Positions 7,748 through 16,702 of a stretch of DNA of 64,000 nt are shown in pieces. The stretch comes from CAWIJK01 sp963836375. Lineage in GTDB: Bacteria; Actinomycetota; Acidimicrobiia; Acidimicrobiales; RAAP-2. The stretch is from assembly GCA_963836375.1 (NCBI GenBank), contig CAWIJK010000004.1, positions 434,001-498,000 on the forward strand, in the 5' to 3' direction. Below the pieces are notes generated by a model, which was not told the DNA's origin, did no database searches, and saw only the letters and a list, made by a program, of their open reading frames with translations. Within the stretch, counting starts at the first letter, position 1, and every line of letters starts with the position of its first letter. Made by a program: the position numbers and the translations under genes.

Positions 7748-10555
7748 AGGTACTCCTTCTTGCGCAGCCAGACAAGCACGAACCAGCCCCAGATCGGGGG
7801 CAGGTAGGCGGTGAAGAGCCGCTGGACGAAGACGGCGGCCACGGCGTCGCTCTCCGAGATGCCCGCCGCCGTCAGGCCGAGGATCATCCCGGCCTCGACC
7901 ACCCCCATGCCGCCGGGGACCGGCGAGATGCCGCCGAGCATCGAGCCCAGGGTGAGGACCACCACCAAGATGGCCAGGCTCAGGTGGTCGCCGAAGGCGT
8001 GCAGGGCCGCGCCGAGGGCCATGGCCACCAGGATCTGGGCCACCACGGCGCCCCCGAAGATCTCCACCAGGTTGCGCGGGTGGACGGCGAGGACCTTGAG
8101 ATGGGCCCAGACCTCGGAGAGCTTGGGCCGCAGCTTGTCCCGGGTCAGCCGGCGCAGCCGGGGGACCAACAGGACGAGTCCGGCCAGGACCACCACCGCG
8201 ACGACTGCCACCAAGATGAGCCAGATGAGCCCGTTGTCGCTCCCGCCCGACGAGCCGGACTGGCTCTGGAAGTGGAGGTGCGAGATGGCGAACGGCAGGG
8301 CGATGAGGAAGAGGCCGCCCTTGACGATCCAGCTGGCCGTGCTGCACACCGCCCCCGAGCTGATGGCGAGCGTGGCGTCGTAGCCGTCCTGCTGGAAGAA
8401 GCGGACCCGGGTGGCCAGGACGGCCATGCTCCCCCCGGCCAGGGCGACGAAGGTGTTGGCGACCTCGAGGGCCAGCACCCGCCCAAAGGGCAAGGGGTCC
8501 ACGATGGAACCGACCGTGGTCACGGCGATGGCGGGATAGACCGCCTGGGCCAGGAGGAAGCAGCCCGCCACCCAACCCCAGTCGGCGCCGGTGATCGTGT
8601 CCCACGACTTGCCGACGTTGATCAGCACCAGCAGCAATGCCCAGCCGCCGATGAGCGAGCCGATGACCATGGCCAGGGTCACCCAGCTGATCCGGCGGGG
8701 CTCGGCGAGCTTGGGGACCTCGACCCCCGCCGCGGCCGCCCCCTGCTCGCGCAGGGCCGCCAGGAGGGGCTTGCGACCGTGGAGCTCCTTGGAGGCCACC
8801 GGGTCGAGGGCGGCTCGCTGGATGAAGGGCAACGCGGCGGCGAGGGCGTCGGGTGGGAGCACCCGGGCGGCGGCGGCGATGGCCCGCTCGGGGCCGGTGG
8901 CCTGCCCCACGGTCACCAGGGCCGCGGCCAGGTCGCGTTCGAGCCGTTCGTCGCGCCCCGACACCGTGGCGTCTCTGAAGTCCACCAGGCCGACCTCTGA
9001 CCCCGGTCCGGCCACGACCGTCTCGGCGCTGATGGCGCCGTGGGCGATCGAGGCCCCGCGCAGCATGACGATCTGGCGCAAGAGGTCGTCGGCCGCTTCG
9101 TCGCTGAAGGCCTCGGCGCTGATCCGGGGGGCCACCGCCGCCGCCGCGGCCTCGGCCGACCGCTGGGCCGACTCGGCGTCCTCGGCGGCCCGTCGGGCCC
9201 GGCGGGCCGCCCGCCGTCCGTCTCGCTTTGCTCTCGGGGCGCCCCGTCGGCCGGACCCCTCGGCGGACCCGGGCCCCGGGGCGCCGTCGCCGGGCGCCGC
9301 CGTGACCGCCTCGTGGCGCGCACCCGAGGCAAGGACGGTCCCCCCGGTCGCCCCCAGGGTCGGGTCCCCCCCGGTGCCGGCCGGGGCCGCGGCACCCGGA
9401 CCGGGGGCGGCGGGCCGCTCCGGTGCGGGGAGGTCGCAGAGCCGGGTGCCGGCGGGGGGCCGGGTGACCAGCAGCGCGTCGTGGGCCGGGCCGGCCCGCC
9501 CTGCGGCCGCCACCTCTGGGACGCGGGCCCCCGAGCCGCCGGCCAGCAGGGTCAAGAACGCCTCGTGTTCGACCTGCTGGATCCGGGTGAGGGTCAGGGT
9601 CGGTCCCGAGTCGCGGTAGCAGACGTAGCGGAAGATCTTCGCCAGCAGCTGGGCGTCGTGGGCGTCACGCCCGTAGACCGAGACGTCGATGGGGCCCGAC
9701 TCGTCGCGACCCTTGAAGCGGGCCACCCCCCAGATCTGGCGGCGCCGAGGGCACCACCAACTCGGCGGTGACCCCCAGCTCACGCACCAGCACGGCCACC
9801 TCGTCGCCCGAGGGCAGTCCGAGCGGTGAGCCGAAGATGAGGTGGACGATGGCGGTCATCCCCCAGCCGATGGCCAGGCTGGCGATCACCGACACCGGCA
9901 GCCCGGACCCATGGACCACGGTGGCCACGGCGGCGACGGCGATGACCAGCTCCACCAGGCGCTGGAAGGTCCGGCTCAGGTAGGGCAGAGCCGCCGTGCC
10001 GACGGCGACGGTCGCCGCGACCCGGGCCAGCGGGAACCCGAGGTTGACCCCGGCCAGGGCCGGGTCCGGTCCGTGGGCGCCGTTGGGCCCGACGACCAGG
10101 GCGACGACCAGGCAGACGATGTAGGCGGACCCCCCGGCCAGGGCGATGTCGCGGGCCACGTTGCGGCGTTTGGACACGAGGGCCAGGGCGGCCAGCACCA
10201 CGATGGTGCCGATCGACCCCAGCCACCATAGGGCGTTGACCAGCCACTTCACCCCGTCGGGGGCCGAGGTCAAGAACTTGGTGATCTCGGTCTGGGCGCT
10301 GGCCGCGCCCAGGGTGACCAGCCAGCAGCACACGACGGCCACCACCATGGCCACCACCCGCAGGCCGTCGGAGCCCCGGCGCCGGGTCTGGCCGTCGCCG
10401 ACCGGGGCGAACACGATGGAGCGCCACGGCCGGGAGCGCCCCCGGGGCGCGTCGGCGGCGGTTCCTGCCCCGTCCCCGCCGGCTCCGGACGCCCGGGGCG
10501 GGCCCGACGGAGGCCGGGGCACCGGGGTCCCCTCTCGCTGTCCGAGCGTGCTCAT
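7744..10555 (-). CDS. MprF-like integral membrane protein with kinase-like middle domain, frame broken once
   Basis: About 936 residues if one base is ignored. The first part (10555 to about 9748) has six or so membrane helices. The second (about 9738 to 7744) has a degenerate kinase-like domain (QQVEHEAFLTLLAG, then IAHGAISAET and VGLVDFRDA), followed by an eight-helix flippase region like the transmembrane domain of lysylphosphatidylglycerol synthases (GGISPVPGGMGVVEAG). The halves are in different frames; dropping one base in the GGCGGCGCCG at 9738-9747 gives a smooth VVPSARQIWG join. A low-complexity linker of roughly 150 residues, rich in Ala/Arg/Gly/Pro, interrupts the kinase-like domain. 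Role unknown, probably lipid translocation. A sequencing error is the likeliest cause of the break. Confidence 0.75.
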
Positions 10556-10565
10556 GGCACCGCCG

Positions 10566-10571
10566 ACACTA
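10566..10571 (-). promoter_or_regulatory. Candidate -10 element for the MprF-like gene
   Basis: Minus-strand TAGTGT lies 10 bases upstream of the ATG at 10555, allowing a leader of at most a few bases. Confidence 0.35.
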
Positions 10572-10711
10572 CGGGCACCGGGCGGACGCGGACCGTCTGT
10601 CGGGCATGGCCGAGGAACTGGGCAAAGCGGTGGAGGCCTTCAAGAACCGGCCAACTGGACGCCTCGACGGCGCTCTCGGGCCCCGGCCAAACGGCGCGAA
10701 TTCCTGGCGAC

Positions 10712-11927
10712 TTACTTGATGTGGACGCCCGAGATCGCACGGCTGATGACCAACCGCTGGATCTCGGAGGTCCCCTCGAAGATGGTGTAGATCTTCGAGT
10801 CCCGGTGCCACTGCTCGACCGGGTACTCACGGACGTAGCCGTAGCCGCCGAGTATCTGGATGGCCTGCTCGGTCACCCACACCGCCGTCTCGCCGGCGAA
10901 GAGCTTGGACATCGAGCCCTCGCCCGCCTCGAAGCGCTTGCCGGTCCTGGCCATCCACGCGGCACGGTGGACGAGCAGCCGCGAGGCGTCGGTCCGCATC
11001 TTCATGTCGGCCAACTTGAAGGCGATGGCCTGGTTCTCGATGATCGCCCGGCCGAACTGCTTGCGCTCCTTGGCGTAATCCAGCGCGTACTCGTAGGCGG
11101 CGCCGCGAGATCCCGACGGCCTGGGCGCCGACCAGCGGGCGGGAGGCCTCGAAGGTGGCCATGGCCGCCTGCACGGCGTTCTTCTTGCCCTCCCGGGCCC
11201 GGGCCAGGCGCTCGTCCAGCTTCTCCTTGCCCCCGAGGAGGCACCGACCCGGCACCCGGCAGTCGTCGAGGACGACCTCGGCCGTGTGCGACGCCCGGAT
11301 GCCCATCTTCTTGAACTTCTGGCCCTGGCTGATCCCGGGCGTCCCCTCGGGGACCACGAAGCTGGCCTGGCCCCGGCTGCCCAGCTCGGGGTCGACCGAC
11401 AGCACCAGCACGTGGGTGTTGGCGATGCCGCCGTTGGTGATCCAGGTCTTGGTCCCGTTGAGGACCCACTCGTCTTTGGCCTCGTCGTAGACGGCGCGGG
11501 ACTTGAGCGACGAGACGTCAGAGCCGGCGTCGGGCTCGGACACCCCGAAGGCGGCGAGCTTGATGTCGTCGGGGGTCCCGAAGCACTGGGGGATGAACTC
11601 GCCCTGCTGCTCGGGCGTGCCGTTGGCCATGAGCCCGGCCACGGCCAGCGTCGAGCCGAAGATGGCGAGGGCGATGCCGGCATCGCCCCAGCTCATCTCC
11701 TCCATGACGAGACACAGCTGCAGGCCGGTCGGGTCGGCGAAGCACTGGGCGACGAAGTCCAAGGAGTACATGCCGTTCTTGGCCGCCTCCTCGATGATGG
11801 GCCAGGGCGTCTCCTCACGCTCGTCCCACTCGGGGCCGGCCGGCCGGACGACGTTCTCGGCGAAGTCGTGGACCCATTTTTGGATCTGGAGCTGGTCCTC
11901 GTTGAGCTCGAGGGAGAAGTCGGACAT
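10712..11927 (-). CDS. Acyl-CoA dehydrogenase, frame broken once
   Basis: A FAD-dependent acyl-CoA dehydrogenase of about 404 residues once one extra base is removed. The N-terminal frame (11927 to about 11105) holds the helical and beta domains with FGVSEPDAGSD and WITNGG. The C-terminal frame (about 11096 to 10712) continues with YEYALDYAKERKQFG, the FAD-contact QILGGYGYVREYPVE and the catalytic-region EGTSEIQ. The break is in GGCGGCGCCG at 11096-11105; removing one G restores GISRAAYEYA. A GGAGG site precedes the ATG. Likely beta-oxidation or branched-acyl catabolism; substrate not inferable. Confidence 0.88.
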
Positions 11928-12035
11928 CGTGGCCTCCTTGGCTGCCCGCCGGTCGTCCGGCGGTCTCGGTCGTGGCCCGGCCGCCGGCCCGCCGTCGAGT
12001 CGGGCGACCGGATCGCCCCGTCCCGGGGATCCTTA

Positions 12036-12051
12036 GTTACCCAATAGTAAC
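12036..12051 (-). promoter_or_regulatory. Inverted repeat over a -10 element upstream of the acyl-CoA dehydrogenase
   Basis: GTTAC, six bases, GTAAC: a perfect 5-base inverted repeat in an AT-rich island of otherwise GC-rich DNA. On the minus strand TACTAT (12049 to 12044) fits TAnnnT, so the repeat would overlap the -10. The start codon is about 110 bases downstream. This is the layout of a TetR-type repressor operator; the repressor is not identified. Confidence 0.45.
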
Positions 12052-12139
12052 CTTGCCGGGATCGCGGGGGCCAGCACCCTCGATTCGAAGGCTCTCAACT
12101 GGGGTTTCAAAGGCCCGGGGCCCGGGACTCGGGGGCGGC

Positions 12140-12153
12140 GCCCGGCGCCGGGC
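12140..12153 (-). terminator. GC hairpin downstream of the cold shock gene
   Basis: GCCCGGCGCCGGGC is a perfect 14-base palindrome starting 7 bases after the csp stop codon, with no T tract. Confidence 0.4.
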
Positions 12154-12160
12154 GGGTGGT

Positions 12161-12370
12161 TCAGGCCCCGACGGGGCGGACGTCTTTGGCCATGAGGCCC
12201 TTGGGGCCCTCTTCGACCTCGAATTCGACCGCCTGGCCCTCTTCCAACACGCGGTAGCCGTTCATCTGGATGGCGGTGTGGTGCACGAACACGTCGGCGC
12301 CGCCCCCAGGCTGCGAGATGAAGCCGTAGCCCTTCTCGGAGTTGAACCACTTGACCGTTCCGGATGCCAC
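12161..12370 (-). CDS. Cold shock protein, CspA family
   Basis: A 69-residue single OB-fold nucleic-acid chaperone. RNP1 is KGYGFIS (residues 14-20) and RNP2 is VFVHH (about 28-32), with GTVKWFNSEK at the N-terminus. The GTG start is set by the AAGGGGG ribosome site just upstream and by family alignment (VASGTVKWF replaces MAxGTVKWF). A candidate promoter about 105 bases upstream leaves a long leader, as in cold-shock genes whose leader acts as an RNA thermosensor; no specific fold was identified here. Confidence 0.95.
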   Translation of the reverse strand: MASGTVKWFNSEKGYGFISQPGGGADVFVHHTAIQMNGYRVLEEGQAVEFEVEEGPKGLMAKDVRPVGA

Positions 12371-12482
12371 GGTGGCGATCCCCCTTCTTGTTGCTGTCCG
12401 GCTCCGACCGGGACCCGCCGGGTCCCCACGGACACCAGCGCTACGCGGCCCCGGCCTGGGCACGGCCGATATTTCGCCTCGG

Positions 12483-12488
12483 AAACTA
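12483..12488 (-). promoter_or_regulatory. Candidate -10 element for csp
   Basis: Minus-strand TAGTTT, with a GGACA-like -35 about 18 bases further upstream. It would give a 5' leader of about 105 bases. Confidence 0.4.
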
Positions 12489-12592
12489 GCAGCACCCGAA
12501 ACGGGGTGTCCGGCTTGTCACACCAATGCCACGCAGGGCCGATACGGCCATACGGGTCCCGGCGGACCGGGGTCTCGGGCGGGCGCAACGAT

Positions 12593-12609
12593 GCCCGGGG
12601 CCACCGGGC
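12593..12609 (-). terminator. GC hairpin downstream of cysS
   Basis: GCCCGG, five-base loop, CCGGGC, 14 bases past the cysS stop codon on the minus strand; no T tract follows. Confidence 0.4.
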
Positions 12610-12623
12610 TCTGGCGCCACGCC

Positions 12624-14017
12624 TCAGTGCCGGAGCACGGTGCCTTCGGGGCCGTCCTCGACCGTCCAGCCCCGGGCGACCAGCTCGTCGCGCAGGGCGT
12701 CGGCCCGGGCCCAGTCGCGCCCGGCCCTCGCCGCGTCGCGCTCGGCGGCCAGGCGGGCCGAGCCGGCGTCGACCGCCGCCGCCCCGCCCCGCAGGGCGAG
12801 CCCGAGGGCGGCGCAGGCCACGGCCACCGTGCGGGCCGTCCGGGCGGCGCCGGCGGCGTCGCCGGCGTCGGCCGCCGCGTTGGCCCGGCTGACCAGCTCG
12901 AAGACGCCGGCCAGGGCGCCGGGGGTGTCGAGGTCGTCGTCCATGCGCTCGAGCAGTTCGCCCACCGCCGTCGGGTCGGCCTCGGCTGCCGGGCCGACGC
13001 CGGCCACCACCGCCCCGCCCGCCTCGGCCAGGACGTCGGGGAGCGAGAATCGCCGGGCCAGGGCGTCGAGGCGCTCGAGGCCCTTCTCGGCGTCGGCGAC
13101 CGTCGCGGCGGTGACCTCGATGGGCGAGCGGTAGTGGGAGCGCAGGACCAGCAGGCGGTAGGCCCGGGCGTCGCTGCGCTCGAGCAGGTCGGTGAGCGAG
13201 GTGAAGTTCCCGAGCGACTTGGACATCTTCTCCCCCCCACCTCCACCCAGCCGTTGTGGGCCCAGTGGCGGGCGAAGGGGCGCCCGAGGGCCACCGCCTG
13301 GGCCCGCTCGTTCTCGTGGTGGGGGAAGGCCAGGTCGCGCCCGCCGCCGTGGAGGTCGAACCCGTCACCCAACAGGTCCAAGGACATGACCACGCACTCG
13401 GTGTGCCACCCGGGTCGGCCCGGGCCCCAGGGCGAGGGCCAGGAGGGCTCGCCCGCCTTGGCCTTCTTCCACAGGGCGAAGTCGAGGGGCGAGCGCTTCT
13501 CCTCGACGGCCTCGACCCGCGCCCCGGCCCGCAGTGAGTCGAGGGGCTGGAGGGCCAGCAGCCCGTAGCCGGGCACCCGGTCGACGCTGAGGTAGACCCC
13601 GTCGGAGGTCTCGTAGGCCACCTGGCGCTCGACCAGGGCGGCCACCAGGGTCACCATGTCGGCCACGTACGCCGTGGCGTGAGGGGTGTCGGTCGGCCGC
13701 AGGTTGCCCAGAGCGTCCATGGCCGCCCACCACTCGGCCTCGTACTCGACGGCGACCTCGGACTCGGACCGGCCCTGCTCGGCCGCCCGCTTGATGATGT
13801 TGTCGTCGACGTCGGTGATGTTCGAGACGTACCGGACGTCGAGGCCGCTGAAGAGCAGGTGACGCCGGAGGACGTCGAAGACCAGGGCGTAGCGGCCGTG
13901 CCCGAGGTGGGGCAGGTCGTAGACGGTCGGGCCGCAGACGTACATCGACACGTGGCCCGGGTCGCGCAGCTCGAGGGGGCGGACGGTGCCCGTCGCGGTG
14001 TCGTGGAGGCGCAGCAC
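12624..14017 (-). CDS. cysS: Cysteinyl-tRNA synthetase, frame broken once
   Basis: A class I synthetase of about 464 residues if one missing base is restored. The N-terminal frame carries YVCGPTVYDLPHLGHGR (the zinc Cys and the HIGH-equivalent HLGH), ITDVDDNIIKRA, and the other zinc ligands in WHTECVVMS and HHENERAQ. The C-terminal frame begins at the KMSKS-equivalent (MSKSLGNF) and runs to the DALRDELVARGW anticodon-end motif. The break is in a run of seven C (13232-13238 on the plus strand); one more base joins VEVGG to EKMSKS. The motif is CysS-like, not the MshC mycothiol ligase. The GTG at 14017 is chosen by family start and by a TACCGT 7 bases upstream. Confidence 0.9.
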
Positions 14018-14023
14018 CCGGGA

Positions 14024-14030
14024 TACGGTA
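14024..14030. promoter_or_regulatory. Near-symmetric -10 element shared by cysS and valS
   Basis: The plus strand reads TACGGTA and the minus strand TACCGTA, so TAnnnT exists in both directions (TACGGT toward valS, TACCGT toward cysS). The start codons are 9 and 7 bases away and only 21 bases apart, so both messages would be leaderless or nearly so and their promoters must overlap. Confidence 0.5.
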
Positions 14031-14038
14031 ACCCGACT

Positions 14039-16660
14039 ATGAGCGAACCGGCCCCAGAGCGCGACCCGGCCCCGGCGCCCGAGGTGGCCGTCCCCGATCG
14101 CCCGTCGCTCGAGGGCCTCGAAGCCCGGTGGTCGGCGGCCTGGGCCGAGCGGGGGACCTACCGCTTCGACCGGACGGCCCCCCGGGACCGGGTCTACGCC
14201 ATCGACACCCCCCCGCCGACCGTGTCGGGGTCGCTGCACATCGGCCACGTCTTCAGCTTCACCCACACCGACCTGGTGGCCCGCTACCAGCGGATGCGGG
14301 GCAAGGCCGTCTTCTACCCGATGGGCTGGGACGACAACGGGCTGCCCACCGAGCGGCGGGTGCAGAACTACTACGGGGTGCGCTGCGACCCCTCGGTGGC
14401 CTACGACCCGGGCTTCGAGCCCCCGGCCACCCCGCCCAAAGAACCGCTGGCCGTCTCCCGGCCGAACTTCGTCGAGCTCTGCCAACGCCTGACCGCTGAG
14501 GACGAGCAGGCCTTCGAGGCGATGTTCCGGGCCCTCGGGCTCTCGGTCGACTGGGACCTGGCCTACACCACGGTCGACGAGGGCTCCCGGCGCACCTCCC
14601 AGCGCGGTTTCCTGCGGCTGCTCGAAGCGGGCCACGCCTACCAGTCCGAGGCGCCGACGCTGTGGGACGTCGACTTTCAGACCGCGGTCTCCCAGGCCGA
14701 GCTCGAAGACCGCGAGCGACCCGGCGCCTACCACCGGCTGCGCTTCGCCCGGGTCGACGGCGGCGGCGACGTCGAGATCGAGACCACCCGGCCCGAGCTG
14801 GTCCCGGCCTGCGTGGCCCTGGTGGCCCACCCCGACGACGCACGCTACGCCCCGTTGTTCGGCACCGACGTGGTCACCCCATTGTTCGGGGTGCGGGTCC
14901 CGGTGGTCGGCCACGAGCTGGCCGACCCCGACAAGGGCTCGGGCATCGCCATGGTCTGCACCTTCGGCGACACCACCGACGTGGTGTGGTGGCGCGACCT
15001 GTCCTTGCCCACCCGGACCCTCCTCGGGCGCAACGGCCGCCTCGAGCCGGTGCCCTGGGGCGAGCCGGGCTGGGAGTCGGAGGACCCCGGGGCGGCGGCC
15101 CGCCACTACGGCGAGCTGGCCGGCAAGACGGCCAAGGCGGCCCAGGCCCGGATCGTCGAGCTCTTGGCCGAGTCGGGCGCCCTGGTCGGCCAGCCCACAC
15201 CCATCACCCACCCGGTCAAGTTCTACGAGCGGGGCGAGCGGCCGCTCGAGATCGTCTCGTCCCGCCAGTGGTTCGTGCGGACCCTCGACATCCGCGAGCA
15301 GCTGCTGGCCCGGGGCGAGGAGCTCCGCTGGCACCCGCCCTACATGGCCCACCGCTACCGCAGCTGGGTCGAGGGCCTCAACACCGACTGGAACATCAGC
15401 CGCCAACGCTTCTTCGGGGTGCCCTTCCCGGTCTGGTACCCGGTGAGCGACGACGGGGTGGTCGACTACGACAGGCGGCTCACCGCCCCCGAGGCCCGCC
15501 TCCCGGTCGACCCGTCGACCGACGTCCCCGACGGCTACGGCGAGGACCAGCGGGGCCGGCCCGGGGGCTTCGTCGGCGACCCCGACATCATGGACACCTG
15601 GGCCACCAGCTCGCTCACCCCCCAGATCGCCGGGCGCTGGGAGGACGACCCCGACCTGTTCGGCCGGGTCTTCCCGATGGACCTGCGGCCCCAGGCCCAC
15701 GAGATCATCCGCACCTGGCTGTTCTCGACGGTGGTGCGGGCCGAGCTCGAGTTCAACTCGCTGCCCTGGACCGACGCCGCCATCTCGGGCTGGGTCCTCG
15801 ACCCCGAGCGCAAGAAGATGTCCAAGTCCAAGGGCAACGTCGTCACCCCGCTCCCCCTCCTCGGCCAACACGGCTCCGACGCCGTGCGCTACTGGGCGGC
15901 CAACGGCCGGCCCGGCACCGACACCGCCGTCGACGAGGGCCAGATGAAGGTCGGCCGCCGCCTGGCCATCAAGATCCTGAACGCGTCGAAGTTCGTCATC
16001 GGCCGCCTGGGCACCGGGGCGGTCCCCGGGCCCGGGGCGGTCAGCGAACCGCTCGACGTCGACATGCTGTCGCGCCTGGGCGCCGTCGTCGATCAGGCCA
16101 CGGCGGCCTTCGACGACTACGACTACACCCGGGCCCTCGAGGCGGCCGAGGGCTTCTTCTGGTCCTTCTGCGACGACTACCTCGAGCTGGTCAAGGGCCG
16201 CGCCTACAGCACGGCCGGCCTGCCGGGCACCGCCTCGGCCCAAGCCGCCCTGGCGCTCGCCCTGCGCGTCCAGCTCCGGCTCTTCGCCCCCTTCGTGCCC
16301 TTCGTCACCGAGGAGGTCTGGAGCTGGTGGCAGGAGGGCTCGGTCCACGAGGCGGGCCGGTGGCCCTCGGTCCCCGCCGAGATCCTCCCCGCCCTGCCCG
16401 AGGGCGTCGAGCTCGGCCGCTCCCCGGTCCTCGACGCCACGGCCGAGGTGCTCGGCGCCGTCCGCCGCGAGAAGACGGCCCAGAAGCGCTCGATGCGGGC
16501 CGTGGTCTCGGGCCTCCGGGTGGTCGACACCGACGAGCGGCTGGGCCACCTCCTGGCCGGGGGCTCGGACCTGATGGAGGCCGGCGGCATCGTCGACTGG
16601 ACCCTCGTGGCCGGCCCCGAGCCCTCGGTCACCGTCGAGCTGGCCCCCGAAGAGCCCTGA
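14039..16660 (+). CDS. valS: Valyl-tRNA synthetase
   Basis: An 873-residue class I synthetase charging tRNA-Val. HIGH is intact at residues 67-70 (SLHIGH), KMSKS at residues 593-597 (KKMSKSKGN). Between them lies the CP1 editing domain (about residues 205-360) that hydrolyses Thr-tRNA-Val. A helical anticodon-binding domain follows; the usual C-terminal coiled-coil arm is short or absent. The ATG at 14039 fits the family start and the leaderless-type hexamer upstream. It is divergent from cysS. Confidence 0.96.
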   Translation: MSEPAPERDPAPAPEVAVPDRPSLEGLEARWSAAWAERGTYRFDRTAPRDRVYAIDTPPPTVSGSLHIGHVFSFTHTDLVARYQRMRGKAVFYPMGWDDNGLPTERRVQNYYGVRCDPSVAYDPGFEPPATPPKEPLAVSRPNFVELCQRLTAEDEQAFEAMFRALGLSVDWDLAYTTVDEGSRRTSQRGFLRLLEAGHAYQSEAPTLWDVDFQTAVSQAELEDRERPGAYHRLRFARVDGGGDVEIETTRPELVPACVALVAHPDDARYAPLFGTDVVTPLFGVRVPVVGHELADPDKGSGIAMVCTFGDTTDVVWWRDLSLPTRTLLGRNGRLEPVPWGEPGWESEDPGAAARHYGELAGKTAKAAQARIVELLAESGALVGQPTPITHPVKFYERGERPLEIVSSRQWFVRTLDIREQLLARGEELRWHPPYMAHRYRSWVEGLNTDWNISRQRFFGVPFPVWYPVSDDGVVDYDRRLTAPEARLPVDPSTDVPDGYGEDQRGRPGGFVGDPDIMDTWATSSLTPQIAGRWEDDPDLFGRVFPMDLRPQAHEIIRTWLFSTVVRAELEFNSLPWTDAAISGWVLDPERKKMSKSKGNVVTPLPLLGQHGSDAVRYWAANGRPGTDTAVDEGQMKVGRRLAIKILNASKFVIGRLGTGAVPGPGAVSEPLDVDMLSRLGAVVDQATAAFDDYDYTRALEAAEGFFWSFCDDYLELVKGRAYSTAGLPGTASAQAALALALRVQLRLFAPFVPFVTEEVWSWWQEGSVHEAGRWPSVPAEILPALPEGVELGRSPVLDATAEVLGAVRREKTAQKRSMRAVVSGLRVVDTDERLGHLLAGGSDLMEAGGIVDWTLVAGPEPSVTVELAPEEP

Positions 16661-16684
16661 GCGCACCCCCGGTCCGGTGACGGC

Positions 16685-16702
16685 GAACGGCGGGCGCCGT
16701 TC
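16685..16702. terminator. Bidirectional hairpin between valS and the response regulator
   Basis: GAACGGCG, GG, CGCCGTTC: a perfect 8-base stem in the 40-base gap between convergent genes, overlapping the stop codon of the response regulator. Confidence 0.55.

Noticed and set aside
10606..10719. A 37-codon plus-strand frame (MAEELGKAVEAFKNRP...) ending inside the acyl-CoA dehydrogenase 3' end
   Set aside because: No ribosome site or leaderless hexamer, no family, and it overlaps the stop of a clear gene; probably chance.
12071..12100. ATTCGAAGG resembling a tRNA T-loop
   Set aside because: No acceptor stem, anticodon arm or D-loop can be drawn around it.
12843..12852. GGCGGCGCCG inside cysS as a further frame-break site
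   Set aside because: The CysS frame is intact across it, so the word alone does not cause a break.
12518..16666. A 1382-codon minus-strand open frame across cysS and valS
   Set aside because: Only its cysS part matches a family; the rest is the complement of valS kept open by high GC.
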